A stretch of DNA of 64,000 bases from Chroococcidiopsis sp. TS-821 (GCF_002939305.1 NZ_MVDI01000001.1:930001-994000); one strand, 5' to 3'. Positions 1 through 9,760 are shown, counted from the stretch's first letter. The notes: a model not told the origin generated them from the letters alone. Numbers and translations are program-made.

Positions 1-1942
1 CTTCATCAGTTACAGTCGCAGCTGGAGAGTCTTCAGTGTTGGTTGCCAAAGATGCGGAAGAATCTTCCCCATTGATCGTCACCGGTTCTGATGATGCGGT
101 TTCGGGAACATCTTCTGTTACCGCAGCTTCTGAAGGAGCCTGTCCTGGTAGGACGACGTTAACAATTAGCGATCGCGAATTTTTGACTGATCGGTTCAAG
201 TGTACCAACGGCGACACGCCCATCATTGCGTAAACTTCCTGTTCTTCTGGTGTCATTTCCACCGAAACAATCTCCGGTGGTTCGGCTACCGCAGGTTTCA
301 CTGGTTCTGGTTTTGTCGGTCGAGCGCTACGCTCGCGTTCGATCCAATTATTTTTGCTGATAATTGGTAACGATACCTCGGAGGAGTTTGCTTCTGATTC
401 TAGTTCAAAGTCTTGGTCGCGATCGCTGGTCACGATCGGTGCACCAGGTATCCGCGGTTCATCCTTGACAGAACTCTCGGCTTTACCAATCAAGCGACGT
501 CGAGTCCGGCGATTTTTGTTGTTTTCTCCCAATTCTTGATAACTAGGATGGTTCAGAATATTGAGATTGACAATTTCATTGTCGCTTGGTTCGACATTAT
601 AATCGGCGGTTGGCTCGGTCGGATAATCTCGCGATTCTGCAAACCGCAGCGTTTCACCCATAGTTCGTTCTCCCCCATTTCGCAGCGCAATAGGATCGCG
701 TTCCGATTCTCCGGGAAGATGTGCTAAATGTCCTAATCCACCACAGGTAGGACAAGGGCGACCAAATAATTCGTAAATGTTTTGTCCTTGACGCTTACGA
801 GTTAATTCGACTAATCCTAACTCGGATAACTGCGCAATCTGCGGTCGCGCTTTATCAGCTTTAAGCGCTTTATTAAAATGTTCTAACACTTGCAATTGGT
901 CTTTACGCGATTCCATATCGATGAAATCAACAATAATGACTCCTGCAAGATTGCGTAAGCGCAGTTGGCGCGCAATTTCGGTTGCAGCTTCGCAGTTTGT
1001 CCACAGTACGGTTTCGCGTGCCGTTGCGGAGCGCGTGAACGATCCAGAGTTCACATCGATAACCGTTAAAGCTTCGGTCGGTTCGATGATCACGTATCCA
1101 CCCGAAGGCAAGTCAACTCTCGGTTTTAGGGCTTCGCGAATTGCGGCGTTGATCCGGAAGTATTCTAAAATGGGGACGCGATCGCGGTGATGATCGATTA
1201 ACAATCCCTGAGGAGCTTGACCCCCGCTCCAGTTGATCAAGTATTGTTTGACGCGTTTTAGCCCTGTGCTCGAATCAACAACAATGCGATTCACATCCGC
1301 GCCGTACATATCGCGGAGCACGCGCTGAATAAAATCGTTATCGCGGTTCAAAAGTGAAGGCGCGCGTGTCGATTGCGCTTCTTGCAGAATCGCTTCCCAT
1401 TGCCGTTGCAGCGACTCTAAATCTTCCATAATTGCTTCTTCTGGCTTGCCTTCGGCTTCGGTGCGAACCAGTAAACCCATCCCCGCTGGTTTAATCAGAA
1501 TTGCCAAAGCCCGCAAGCGGTTGCGCTCATTTTCATTTTTGATGCGTCGTGATAGGTTTACGCCACGTCCGAACGGCATCAAAACCACGTATCGACCTGG
1601 TAAAGTAATGTTTCCTGTCAACCTAGGTCCTTTATTTCCCGTTGGCTCCTTCATGACTTGCACCAAGACTTTTTGTTGTGGTGCCAATAGTTCTGTAATT
1701 GCTCCTGCTGTGCGCTTGAGCTTAAGCGGTCCTAGGTCAGTAACATGAATGAAACCGTTACGTTCTGTATCACCTATATTGACAAACGCTGCATCGATAC
1801 CTGGTAAGACGTTTTCGACAACACCTAAATAGATATCACCTATTTGGTGTCGTCCTGTAGCAACGACAAGTTCTTGAATTTGATCCTCTGAAAAGACCGC
1901 AGCAATATTATGCTGCTCCGCTATGATAATTTGTTTTGGCAT
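1..1942 (-). CDS. rne: Ribonuclease E/G, 5' part (C-terminus beyond left edge)
   Basis: This is an endoribonuclease of the RNase E/G family, which initiates mRNA decay and rRNA/tRNA maturation. The frame opens at ATG 1940-1942 (MPKQIIIAEQ), with a GAGGG ribosome-binding site just upstream, and stays open to the left edge, about 647 codons. Visible in order are an N-terminal S1 RNA-binding domain (GDIYLGVVENVLPGIDAAFV), the RNase H-like catalytic core with acidic motifs VIDVNSGSF and IIVDFIDM, and the Zn-link CPTCGGLGH. A long acidic, low-complexity tail follows, as expected for the noncatalytic half of cyanobacterial RNase E, with an Arg-rich patch (NRRTRRR). In many cyanobacteria rnhB follows rne; it would lie outside the window. 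The gene upstream is the TIGR03960-type radical SAM protein, a linkage I recall from other cyanobacteria. The stop codon is not seen. Confidence 0.95.
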   Translation of the reverse strand, partial: MPKQIIIAEQHNIAAVFSEDQIQELVVATGRHQIGDIYLGVVENVLPGIDAAFVNIGDTERNGFIHVTDLGPLKLKRTAGAITELLAPQQKVLVQVMKEPTGNKGPRLTGNITLPGRYVVLMPFGRGVNLSRRIKNENERNRLRALAILIKPAGMGLLVRTEAEGKPEEAIMEDLESLQRQWEAILQEAQSTRAPSLLNRDNDFIQRVLRDMYGADVNRIVVDSSTGLKRVKQYLINWSGGQAPQGLLIDHHRDRVPILEYFRINAAIREALKPRVDLPSGGYVIIEPTEALTVIDVNSGSFTRSATARETVLWTNCEAATEIARQLRLRNLAGVIIVDFIDMESRKDQLQVLEHFNKALKADKARPQIAQLSELGLVELTRKRQGQNIYELFGRPCPTCGGLGHLAHLPGESERDPIALRNGGERTMGETLRFAESRDYPTEPTADYNVEPSDNEIVNLNILNHPSYQELGENNKNRRTRRRLIGKAESSVKDEPRIPGAPIVTSDRDQDFELESEANSSEVSLPIISKNNWIERERSARPTKPEPVKPAVAEPPEIVSVEMTPEEQEVYAMMGVSPLVHLNRSVKNSRSLIVNVVLPGQAPSEAAVTEDVPETASSEPVTINGEDSSASLATNTEDSPAATVTDE

Positions 1943-2798
1943 CCAATTCCCTCAAAATCGCCATCTATTCTTGGCTTTAAAAAAGACTTAGTTACAAAAA
2001 TGACAAAATCAGGTTTTAACACAGCAAACAGTAGAAGGGGAAATTCTTTCCTTACGATTATGCTCAACTACGATCATCTCGTCACCTTTCTTGCTCAGTG
2101 CATCCTTCCTGAATTTGCAGACTTTTAGCTTTAAAACCAGCTTTCAACTTCTCTACTGGTACATAGAATATAGTTTTGCTCGTAATGAAAACTAAGAAGT
2201 TAGTCTAGTTCTAGCCTCAAATCGGTAAGTTCTTCCCGAATCGGCACATACCTAGTAGCGTTTCACTCGAGTAACCATTTTGTGTTGGGCTTCATGCATT
2301 TTCCTAAATTAAGGAACCTTTAGGAATACACTCCGCAACAACTCGTATTGAGATATCAATGGCTGCGCCTAGATTTGGTTATACCACTTATAGGGACAAA
2401 TAGAGAGAAAATACTCAATCCGCCTTAGCTCTTGTGCAAAAGAATCGTCAAATTCTTCACTCATCTTTGCTTTAGCCCTGATAACAGGAGAGTGGTCAGG
2501 TCACTCAATGTGCGGCGCTAGAAAAACTTCTATTGGTTCAATTTTAACTCAACGTTGAGAAAAAGCAATTAACTGTTGCACTTAACCTACCGAAAAGATT
2601 TCTGAGTAGAGCTCGAGATGCTTTTGCTTCCTCAGTCCTCCACACTGGGGAATTTAACTGCAAAAGCCTCTGTTATCTCAATTGGAGTCAAACTGGCGCG
2701 GGTAAGAAACAGAGAAGCGAAATGCTGTTTGTTCTTTGTACAATTTCACAAACGGAACACTGCGATGAATTTCTCCATTGTTGGTATTTTGAGAAACT
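1943..2798. other. Long gene-free stretch, probable rne leader and promoter
   Basis: This is 856 bases between the rne start and the stop of the upstream radical SAM gene. I see no convincing coding frame; a 90-codon plus-strand frame at 2618-2890 runs into the neighbouring gene's 3' end antisense and has no recognisable content. In the direction of rne the last ~150 bases are U-rich, for example the runs around 1980-2000. RNase E messages in bacteria often have long leaders that mediate autoregulation. That this stretch does so is inference. Confidence 0.4.
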
Positions 2799-5387
2799 TT
2801 AAAGTGAAACGGTTTGTTCCAAGATTAGCCGCTGGCGGTGGACGTGCAGAATTTGAAATTCTTGCTGGGGCGCAACTTGCTCTAGCATAAAGATCGCCTG
2901 TTCTGGTCGAAGTTGCGTGCCATCATTGCGACAGCTACCAACATATCGGATGATGGCGTCTGCTGCGCGTGGTTCAACAGATAACTCAAACAAGCGATCG
3001 CGTAAATTCACATTTTGGCGTTTACCAGACTTACTTTGTTGCTCAAACCAAATTGCTTTTGATTCGGCGATCGCGGCTACCCACGCTTGCCATTGGGCAG
3101 AAGTGGTATTAGCTTTTGTCGCGACAGTAATCAAATACTCGGCTTTGTCTAAGATTTGAGTCGCGGCGGGTGCTTTCAAATCAACAACTGCTACGCTGTA
3201 AATTGGTATGTTGCTTGGCAATTGTTGGCTCAAGCGGAGTTGAAATTCCTGTGGAGATAATTCTTGCGTCAACTCAAAGTCAATAATCTCACCGCTACTT
3301 GTTGCGCCTAATGGCAAGGCTTGGGCAATACTCATGCGCGGGCTTGGATGAAAGCCACCTGTAAACGAAATTGGTAATGCGGCGCGACGAATTGCCCGAT
3401 CGAACAATCGCAGCAAATCGAGATGACCAACTAAAGCCATATCACCTTGTTTGCCAAAATGGACGCGCAATCGCTGCACTTTAGTTGTTTTTGGCACGAA
3501 ATTACCTGCAAATTCGGGAATGGGCGGTGGTTCGATTACCACATTATGACCAAAGTCAGTACTGCATACCCCACAATGCGAACAACCGTCGAACGAACAA
3601 TCAGGTACTGTTACTGCAGCTAAAGCACGTTGCAGATCGTCTTTTAACCATTGCTTGCTAATTCCGGTATCAATATGATCCCAAGGTAACGGGGCATCAA
3701 GTGCAGGTTGTGGCGCTTCCATCAGGTTCCACTCTCCCTGCTCCACCTGACGGTATTTCCAACTTAATCCAGCTTCAGCGATCGCTTTGCCCCAAGCGTT
3801 GAAAGCTCGTTCTACACTGTCATACCAAGAATCCATTCCAGCACCGAGTTCCCACGCCCGCCGAATCACACTGCTAATTCGGCGATCGCCTCTACCGATA
3901 AAATCTTCCATCGCCGAAATGCGCACGTCGGTGAAGTTCACCTTGACTCCTTTCATCCGGCGAAATTCCTGACGTAATAGTTCTTGTTTTCGTTGAAATT
4001 CCGCAGTAGAAACTGAGTGCCATTGAAATGGAGTATGCGGCTTTGGTGTAAAGTTTGATATTGTCAAGTTAAATGCGAGCGGTCTTCTACCTTTAGCGCG
4101 ACATTCACGCTGCAACCAAGCTACAGTTTCGGCAATTCCCAAAACATCTGCGTCCGTTTCACCTGGTAAACCGATCATAAAATACAGCTTGATTTTATCC
4201 CAACCTTGTTCCCAAGCTGTTTTTACCCCTCGTAGCAGTTCTTCATTTGTCAACCCTTTATTAACAATATCCCGCATCCGCTGCGTTCCGGCTTCGGGCG
4301 CAAACGTCAAGCCTGACTGTCGCGCACCCCCTAGGATATGCGCAATATTCTGATCAAAGCGATCGACGCGTTGGCTGGGTAACGATAAGGAAATATTCTC
4401 CGCTTGCAAGCGATTTTTAATTTCCATACCTACCGCCGGGAGCGATAGATAATCCGAACATGACAAAGACAGCAGTGAAAACTCATTGTAACCTGTAGCA
4501 CGCATTCCCTGTTCGATTGCGCTGACTACCGCTTCGGGTTCGACATCGCGTGCTGGACGTGTCAGCATTCCTGGTTGACAAAAACGACAACCCCGCGTAC
4601 AACCCCGCCGAATTTCAATTGTAAGGCGATCGTGGACGGTTTCGACGTAGGGAACTAAGCCAATTGAGTACGCAGGAATCGGTGCAGCAACGCGGCGGAG
4701 AATTCTTCTTGGCACGTTTGCATCTAATGGATGTACTGAGCCATCACCTGCCATAGCATAAAATTGCGGCACGTAAACTCCAGGAACTTGTGCCAAGTCG
4801 AGTAATAACTCTCGACGGCTTAGCCCGCGTGTTTTACCTTCTTCGAGCACTAAGCCGATTTCTGGAAGTAATTCTTCGCCGTCTCCTATAGCAAAGAAGT
4901 CGAAAAAGTCCGCGTAGGGTTCGGGGTTAGAGGTTGCGGTTTGCCCGCCTGCAAAAATGAGCGGATAAGTATCTGACGCTTGTCTATCTTTCCATGTCAG
5001 TGGAATTCCAGCTAAATCCAACATTTCTAGAATATTGGTAGCGCCAAGCTCGTAACTCAGGCTGAAGCCGAGAATATCAAATTCTTGTAAAGCACGCTTA
5101 GACTCAACGGCAAATAAAGGCGTTTGCGTGGCGCGCAGTTTATTAGCTAAGTCAGGTGCAGGTAGGTAGGCGCGATCGCACAACTGTCGCGGTTGCGCGT
5201 TCAGAATATTGTATAAAATAACGTGCCCTAAGTTGGATGCACCAACTTCATAAAGTTCTGGATAAGTCAATACCCAGCGGACTTTAGCCGTTTCCCACGG
5301 CTTGTGAACGGCCCCTAACTCGTTTCCTAGATAACGCGCAGGTCGTGATATCTCAGATGTAATTAATCTTTCAACAGCAACTGTCAC
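2799..5387 (-). CDS. TIGR03960-type B12-binding/radical SAM protein with C-terminal DUF2344
   Basis: This is an 862-residue two-part protein. An N-terminal B12-binding-like Rossmann region (to about residue 230) precedes a radical SAM core whose cluster motif CTRGCRFC (CxxxCxxC) lies near residue 265. A second Cys-rich segment, CSFDGCSHCGVC, lies near residue 600. The last ~220 residues match the DUF2344/TIGR03936 domain (HFGKQGDMALVGHLDLLR, GGFHPSPRMS). TIGR03960-type proteins combine exactly these parts. The family resembles tRNA/ribosomal methylthiotransferase-like enzymes, but the reaction is not established to my knowledge. It lies upstream of rne in the same orientation with a long gap between, which argues for separate promoters. 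The ATG start at 5387 gives the expected N-terminus. No lesions are seen. Confidence 0.9.
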   Translation of the reverse strand: MTVAVERLITSEISRPARYLGNELGAVHKPWETAKVRWVLTYPELYEVGASNLGHVILYNILNAQPRQLCDRAYLPAPDLANKLRATQTPLFAVESKRALQEFDILGFSLSYELGATNILEMLDLAGIPLTWKDRQASDTYPLIFAGGQTATSNPEPYADFFDFFAIGDGEELLPEIGLVLEEGKTRGLSRRELLLDLAQVPGVYVPQFYAMAGDGSVHPLDANVPRRILRRVAAPIPAYSIGLVPYVETVHDRLTIEIRRGCTRGCRFCQPGMLTRPARDVEPEAVVSAIEQGMRATGYNEFSLLSLSCSDYLSLPAVGMEIKNRLQAENISLSLPSQRVDRFDQNIAHILGGARQSGLTFAPEAGTQRMRDIVNKGLTNEELLRGVKTAWEQGWDKIKLYFMIGLPGETDADVLGIAETVAWLQRECRAKGRRPLAFNLTISNFTPKPHTPFQWHSVSTAEFQRKQELLRQEFRRMKGVKVNFTDVRISAMEDFIGRGDRRISSVIRRAWELGAGMDSWYDSVERAFNAWGKAIAEAGLSWKYRQVEQGEWNLMEAPQPALDAPLPWDHIDTGISKQWLKDDLQRALAAVTVPDCSFDGCSHCGVCSTDFGHNVVIEPPPIPEFAGNFVPKTTKVQRLRVHFGKQGDMALVGHLDLLRLFDRAIRRAALPISFTGGFHPSPRMSIAQALPLGATSSGEIIDFELTQELSPQEFQLRLSQQLPSNIPIYSVAVVDLKAPAATQILDKAEYLITVATKANTTSAQWQAWVAAIAESKAIWFEQQSKSGKRQNVNLRDRLFELSVEPRAADAIIRYVGSCRNDGTQLRPEQAIFMLEQVAPQQEFQILHVHRQRLILEQTVSL

Positions 5388-5490
5388 TGTACTTATCAGC
5401 TAATAGTTTGCGCTACTCATTTCAACCTTAGCACTATTAGCGTTAACAGTTCGCTCTATCCGACTTTATACTTGTTAATCGTACAGCAAG

Positions 5491-5883
5491 TTATGCACAC
5501 ATTGTTTCCTGTGAGTAGTAGCTATGCGCTGTTGCTACCTCAGAAATAGCGATCGCCTCTTCAAAAGCCGCAATGCTTTCAAAGATCTCAAATACGAGAT
5601 CGAGCTGAGTTAATTCAAAAATGATTCGCACTGCAGGTGATACCGCGCATAGACTCAATCTTCTTCCCCAAGCTTTTGCTAGATCTAAGCTCTGAACTAG
5701 GGCAACTAGACCAGCACTATTAATAGATTCTACATGTTCCATATCTACTAAAATGCTAGTGCGCTCATCTTGAGTAATTGCTGTTTTTAGTTGTCGTTGA
5801 AATTCCGCTGCACTGACAGCATCGAAAGAACCGTAAGGTTTTATGAGCGTAATCTTTGGATAGGCAATCATTGTTTGCATCAT
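5491..5883 (-). CDS. STAS-domain protein (anti-sigma-factor antagonist type)
   Basis: This is a 130-residue single-domain STAS protein. The core runs from about residue 8 to 110 with the characteristic ILVDMEHVESINSAGLVAL segment. The Ser in INSAGL sits where SpoIIAA-like antagonists are phosphorylated, so a switch role by Ser phosphorylation is plausible from family knowledge. No partner kinase or phosphatase is nearby, so the pathway is unknown. Two Met codons stand side by side at the start (5881-5883 and 5878-5880), and a third at residue 5 is possible. The C-terminal ~20 residues (ATAHSYYSQETMCA) are outside the domain. It is transcribed alone, 104 bases downstream of the radical SAM gene's 5' end and in the same orientation. 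Confidence 0.85.
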   Translation of the reverse strand: MMQTMIAYPKITLIKPYGSFDAVSAAEFQRQLKTAITQDERTSILVDMEHVESINSAGLVALVQSLDLAKAWGRRLSLCAVSPAVRIIFELTQLDLVFEIFESIAAFEEAIAISEVATAHSYYSQETMCA

Positions 5884-6434
5884 ACGTTTTTGTTGAAGCT
5901 ACTCACCAATTACCTGATAGTTAACAACTTGATAATAGAGATAAATTTGAAAAATGTGTATTCAGTAAAGTACTGAATCGCAATCTTTCAAACTAAGTTG
6001 CTTAAACCTACCATTGATTTACAAAAATATAAAGTATACACTTATACGAAAAACCATTTTCTTGACAGCATTGCAAATTTCTTGAACTCTTGCATACCTT
6101 TAACTTGTTTACTTTGTATTGCCAGAATACGGTAAAGGAATTTAGGTTGCTTCTACTACAAAGAAGATCAATTTGCCCGTAGATTAAGGTAAAATTACCA
6201 ATTAATCTTTTTTTCAGGTAATCTTTAAAGTTAACTCTCAACTTACGGGAGTTTTTATAAAGATAAAGTAAAGTTCGTCTTTTATGCTTTTCATAGCATC
6301 TATCTTACGGCATAAATAGTGGGTAAGATTTCAGTGATGCAGATCGCGTAACTAACATGATACAGTACATGTTTGCTACGATATAGGTATTAGAAAATAG
6401 AGAAAATAAAATAAAAACTTTACTATGAGTTAGT
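5884..6434. other. AT-rich intergenic region
   Basis: This 551-base stretch lies between the divergently transcribed STAS gene and the small plus-strand gene. It is AT-rich and must contain both promoters. A 77-codon minus-strand frame (6008-6241) has unusual composition and no recognisable family, so I treat it as chance. I see no RNA gene or strong hairpin. Confidence 0.4.
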
Positions 6435-6629
6435 ATGAGAAGTCGATACGGCATTCGCCAACTAGTAGAAAAAGCGTTATACATCAAGCGTCTAACACCA
6501 GACATCGAAAATGCAATCAACTCTGAATTAACCGCGCAAGGCTACATTTCTGATATTGACTACGAAGCGCTAGAGTTATTAATGGCAGAAATGGATGCTG
6601 GTAGAATTAAGCTCGTGCCTAATTTTTGA
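6435..6629 (+). CDS. Small conserved-type cyanobacterial protein, function unknown
   Basis: This is a 64-residue protein starting at ATG 6435. The sequence is well-behaved and amphipathic: a basic helical N-terminus (RYGIRQLVEKALYIKRL), then an acidic second half with a leucine-rich helix (IDYEALELLMAEMDAGRIK). There is no signal peptide, membrane segment or cysteine. The composition and helical pattern look like a real small protein, and I have the impression of similar short proteins in other cyanobacteria, but I cannot assign a family. It stands alone; the next gene is convergent. Confidence 0.6.
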   Translation: MRSRYGIRQLVEKALYIKRLTPDIENAINSELTAQGYISDIDYEALELLMAEMDAGRIKLVPNF

Positions 6630-6704
6630 AGCTGTTAAGGTCAGAGTTTGCCTTGTTTGATACTGAAGTAGATGCATCAAGGCTATTAAAATATATGAAC
6701 GCCC

Positions 6705-7091
6705 TCATCCGCTGTCAAGTTCTGCACTGGGATAATCCTGAGTAGTTTGCCAAACACGACGAACAAACTGATTAAGTTGCGCGACAGCAGCTGCATGACT
6801 TTCAGTAGTAGGTTCTGTAGTTAATGATTTAACTAAAAAAGGAATAACTTCAGTATCTAAAGCAGGGCGAAATAAGGTACTCTGCCAAAAGAGATCTGCA
6901 GCAGAGCGTAAATCAATAACTACAGGTGGTGGTTCGGGGGTAAAGTCGTAGAAATACGAGACTAACACTAGGGGACGTACCCAGCACATCTGGCGCGACT
7001 CTACGACTTGAATGACTTCGGCATACAACCGTTGATTGTCATTTTCTAGGTAAACAATTTGTCGCGGTTGAAAATCACAGTTAAAGTCCAT
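6705..7091 (-). CDS. Conserved cyanobacterial hypothetical protein
   Basis: This is about 128 residues. I start it at ATG 7089-7091 (MDFNCDFQPRQIVYL) because a GTGGAG ribosome-binding site sits about 9 bases upstream of it; a GTG five codons earlier is the alternative. The first half looks like a small beta-barrel (RQIVYLENDNQRLYAEVIQV, MCWVRPLVLV). It is followed by a proline-rich turn (TPEPPPVVIDLR) and a helical C-terminal part. There are no catalytic motifs and no membrane segment. The gene is divergent from clpS with ~240 bases between them. I do not recognise a named function. Confidence 0.65.
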   Translation of the reverse strand: MDFNCDFQPRQIVYLENDNQRLYAEVIQVVESRQMCWVRPLVLVSYFYDFTPEPPPVVIDLRSAADLFWQSTLFRPALDTEVIPFLVKSLTTEPTTESHAAAVAQLNQFVRRVWQTTQDYPSAELDSG

Positions 7092-7333
7092 GGATACTGA
7101 CTCCACAGCAGCTGAAGTACACTTGTTGCTGCTTAATCCAATTTTACAAAGTCATCCAGAATCAAGACACTCAGATAGCGATCGCAGTGTTGCCCAGTCA
7201 GAGTAGGTAGTGAAAACCAACAAGCAAGTGACAACCGCGGCTTGCGAATCAGTAGAGATAGGATAAAATAGGTGAATAACTGTTAAGCAACGTTTTAACA
7301 GTTTGTTGTAGTGAATGAGAAGAGCGGATAGCA

Positions 7334-7615
7334 GTGTCTGTCGAAACTCTTGAGAAGCAATCAACGAACAGAAAGCTCGCACCTCGATACCGCGTGCTAC
7401 TTCATAATGATGACTACAACAGCATGGAGTATGTAGTGCAGGTATTAATGCAAACGGTGCCGAGTATTACCCAGCCGCAAGCAGTTAGCATTATGATGGA
7501 AGCGCACACAAACGGGATAGCGCTCGTGATTACATGCGCGCAAGAACACGCTGAGTTTTACTGTGAAACCTTGAAAAATCATGGTTTAACCAGCACGATT
7601 GAACCAGAGGAATAA
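7334..7615 (+). CDS. clpS: ATP-dependent Clp protease adaptor ClpS
   Basis: ClpS binds the N-domain of the ClpA/ClpC unfoldase and delivers N-degron substrates to the Clp protease in the cytoplasm. The 93-residue protein has the family's hallmark VLLHNDDYNSMEYVVQVL, which holds the substrate-pocket Asn-Asp-Asp residues. It also has the MMEAHTNGIALV helix and the C-terminal strand EHAEFYCETLKNHGL. The start is GTG at 7334 with a purine-rich AGAGCGGA upstream. The gene is followed after 11 bases by the CPBP protease gene, so the two are probably cotranscribed. Cyanobacteria often have two ClpS paralogues; which one this is cannot be told here. Confidence 0.93.
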   Translation: MSVETLEKQSTNRKLAPRYRVLLHNDDYNSMEYVVQVLMQTVPSITQPQAVSIMMEAHTNGIALVITCAQEHAEFYCETLKNHGLTSTIEPEE

Positions 7616-7626
7616 CTAAAATATCA

Positions 7627-8469
7627 TTGCGGCATAAGATTAGCAGTATCGCGCGTTATCCAGTTCCCTTGAGACTGGGATTTTTTTTACTAGCATTATT
7701 GCTAGTATGGTTGCCAATTGCTATCCCAATTTACTTATTAGGGCACGATTCCAACACTGTTAGCATTTTGACAATGCTGCTGTTGTATGGAGAATTTGTT
7801 GTCCTTTTACGCTGGTGGGGAAAGCGCGTTTATCATCAGCGTAAAATTCTACAGCATTATGGTCTAGTCAAAACGCAACGCAATTGGTTAGATTTACTTT
7901 GCGGGCTGACTATTGGGGTTGTTTTAGTTTTTGGTCTATTTTTAGTCGAAGGTTGGTTGGGTTGGTTAGTTTGGTTTCCTAGCACGGGTTTCTTACCACA
8001 AGTTGTTTTAGAAGGCTTGATTGTTGCGATCGCTGTTGGTTTTGCAGAAGAGTTGCTCTTTCGCGGTTGGTTGCTTGATGAGTTAGAACGCGATTACCGC
8101 CCAAGTACGGCGTTATGGGCAAACGCTATTATATTCGCGCTGTTACATTTTATTAAACCGCTAACAGAAATTTGGCGCACCTTACCACAGTTCCCTGCAT
8201 TGGTTGTCTTGGGACTTGCTTTGGTATGGGCGAAGCGATTGCGAAATTGCCTTGGCTTAGCAATTGGTTTACATGCGGGTTTGATTTGGGGATATTACAT
8301 CATCAATGTTGGGCGATTGACGCAATATTCCGGTCAAGTACCTGATTGGGTAACAGGTGTCGATCGTAACCCGCTTGCTGGAGTTATGGGGTTGTTATTT
8401 TTGGCGATATTGGCGTTGGGGATACGCTTGCGGCTAAACTTTTTGGTACCTGGAAAGCAAGCGGAATAA
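7627..8469 (+). CDS. CPBP-family intramembrane glutamic endopeptidase
   Basis: This is a 280-residue multipass membrane protein of the CPBP (Rce1/CAAX-like, ABI) family. At least six hydrophobic segments are visible. The catalytic motif EELLFRGW (EExxxR) lies near residue 140, and the second motif FALLHF with its His about 30 residues later. The substrate is unknown; family members cleave prenylated proteins or bacteriocin-type peptides. The frame opens at TTG 7627, 11 bases after clpS, and no closer ATG gives the conserved N-terminus. The last 86 bases overlap the convergent MATE gene, so both C-termini are read from the same DNA. Confidence 0.88.
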   Translation: MRHKISSIARYPVPLRLGFFLLALLLVWLPIAIPIYLLGHDSNTVSILTMLLLYGEFVVLLRWWGKRVYHQRKILQHYGLVKTQRNWLDLLCGLTIGVVLVFGLFLVEGWLGWLVWFPSTGFLPQVVLEGLIVAIAVGFAEELLFRGWLLDELERDYRPSTALWANAIIFALLHFIKPLTEIWRTLPQFPALVVLGLALVWAKRLRNCLGLAIGLHAGLIWGYYIINVGRLTQYSGQVPDWVTGVDRNPLAGVMGLLFLAILALGIRLRLNFLVPGKQAE

Positions 8470-9736
8470 CGCGTGCTGCCATAAAACATGATAGTGCAAA
8501 CCATAACAGGTGGTTACTCTGGAAGCGATAAGCGGTAACTAGCACGATTGCACCAACTATCGCTGCAACTAAACTTGCTTGACGCAAGACACGTCCTGCA
8601 GTCAAACCTAAAAAGTAACCATCGAGCATATAAGCTAAAGAACCAAAACCAAGTACAGGTAACAGCCACCATACATAATTGCGAATCTGAGCAATAACGT
8701 TAGTATGATTTGTCAATAGCCTGAATAGAGGCAGTGGAAATTGCGCAAAGGCGATCGCAAACACAAATCCAACAACGAGGCTAGCGCTTCCAGAAACCCA
8801 AAGTAATGGCAACAGCAGACGCGAAGCTTGACCCTGAAAAATTCCTGCTAGACTTTCGGTTGCAAATGCTAGTCCATCAATAAAATATGCAGCAAGCGTC
8901 ACAACTTGCATTAACAGCGTATTCGTGGCTAGCACGTTTGTTCCGAGTGCAGAACTGAGGTTAGTAAATAAAGCAAACGTTGAAACGAGTGCCAGCGTGC
9001 GAATTAAAATATCTCGATTCAGTGTAAACGTCGCTTTGATTGCCGTTGAATCTAAAAGTTGTTTGCTCTGAAGGTGAAAGAATAGCTGTTGACGTTCCCA
9101 GAAGATGAGAATACCGCCCACGCCCAACATCAAATACTGGCTTACAGCGGTTGCTAGCCCTGCGCCTGCGCTTTCTAACCCTCCCTGCACAATAAATAGA
9201 TAGTCAAGTACAACATTCGCTCCGTTTGCGACTGCAGACAATAGCAATACTTTACCGCTTTGTTCGCGTCCGAGAAACCAACCGATGAGAACAAAGTTGC
9301 ACAAAGTCGCGGGTGCGCCCCAAATTAGGCTATTGTAGTAATCTCTTCCCGCAGCTTTAACTTCTGGTGCTGCACTTAATAAGGTAAATCCTAGTTCGCC
9401 GAGTGGATGCTGCAAAAGTAGAATCGCGAGTCCTAAGCAGACTGCGAGTAAACTGTTACGCAATCCTATGAGGACAACGCTTTGTTCGTCTTGGCGTCCT
9501 ACGGCTTGGGCTGTTGTGCCTGTTGTACCCATGCGTAAGAAGCCAAATGTCCAGTAGATGTAGTTGAAAAGCACGGTTGCTAAAGCAACTCCGGCTAGAT
9601 GACGAATTTCTGCTAGGTGTCCAAGGAAGGCAACATCTATCAAGCCTGCAATAGGTACCATGAGATTGGAAAGAATGTTGATGCTTGCTAGCCGAAAGAA
9701 GCGATGGAGGAAATTGTACTGCGGGTGGGAATGCAT
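8384..9736 (-). CDS. MATE-family efflux transporter (DinF-like)
   Basis: This is a multidrug/toxin extrusion antiporter of the inner membrane, about 450 residues with roughly twelve hydrophobic helices. The family N-terminus is clear (FFRLASINILSNLMVPIAGL then DVAFLGHL), as is the GTTGTTAQAVGR loop. I place the start at ATG 9734-9736 (MHSHPQYNF). A frame 24 codons longer to 9808 is open, but that extension is made of a palindromic intergenic repeat (9778-9812). No good ribosome-binding site is visible at either start. It lies downstream of the pentapeptide and DICT genes in the same direction. The 3' end overlaps the convergent CPBP gene by 86 bases, affecting only a Pro/Ser-rich tail. Confidence 0.9.
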   Translation of the reverse strand: MHSHPQYNFLHRFFRLASINILSNLMVPIAGLIDVAFLGHLAEIRHLAGVALATVLFNYIYWTFGFLRMGTTGTTAQAVGRQDEQSVVLIGLRNSLLAVCLGLAILLLQHPLGELGFTLLSAAPEVKAAGRDYYNSLIWGAPATLCNFVLIGWFLGREQSGKVLLLSAVANGANVVLDYLFIVQGGLESAGAGLATAVSQYLMLGVGGILIFWERQQLFFHLQSKQLLDSTAIKATFTLNRDILIRTLALVSTFALFTNLSSALGTNVLATNTLLMQVVTLAAYFIDGLAFATESLAGIFQGQASRLLLPLLWVSGSASLVVGFVFAIAFAQFPLPLFRLLTNHTNVIAQIRNYVWWLLPVLGFGSLAYMLDGYFLGLTAGRVLRQASLVAAIVGAIVLVTAYRFQSNHLLWFALSCFMAARVIPLAFQVPKSLAASVSPTPISPKITTP

Positions 9737-9760
9737 GGATGATGGGAGGTATTTACGAAC

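Noticed and set aside
2618..2890. 90-codon plus-strand frame upstream of rne
   Set aside because: No recognisable content; the 3' part is antisense to the radical SAM gene's end.
6008..6241. 77-codon minus-strand frame
   Set aside because: Odd composition, AT-rich spacer, no ribosome-binding site or family similarity.
7152..7382. 76-codon minus-strand frame over the clpS start
   Set aside because: Overlaps clpS antisense and has no domain.
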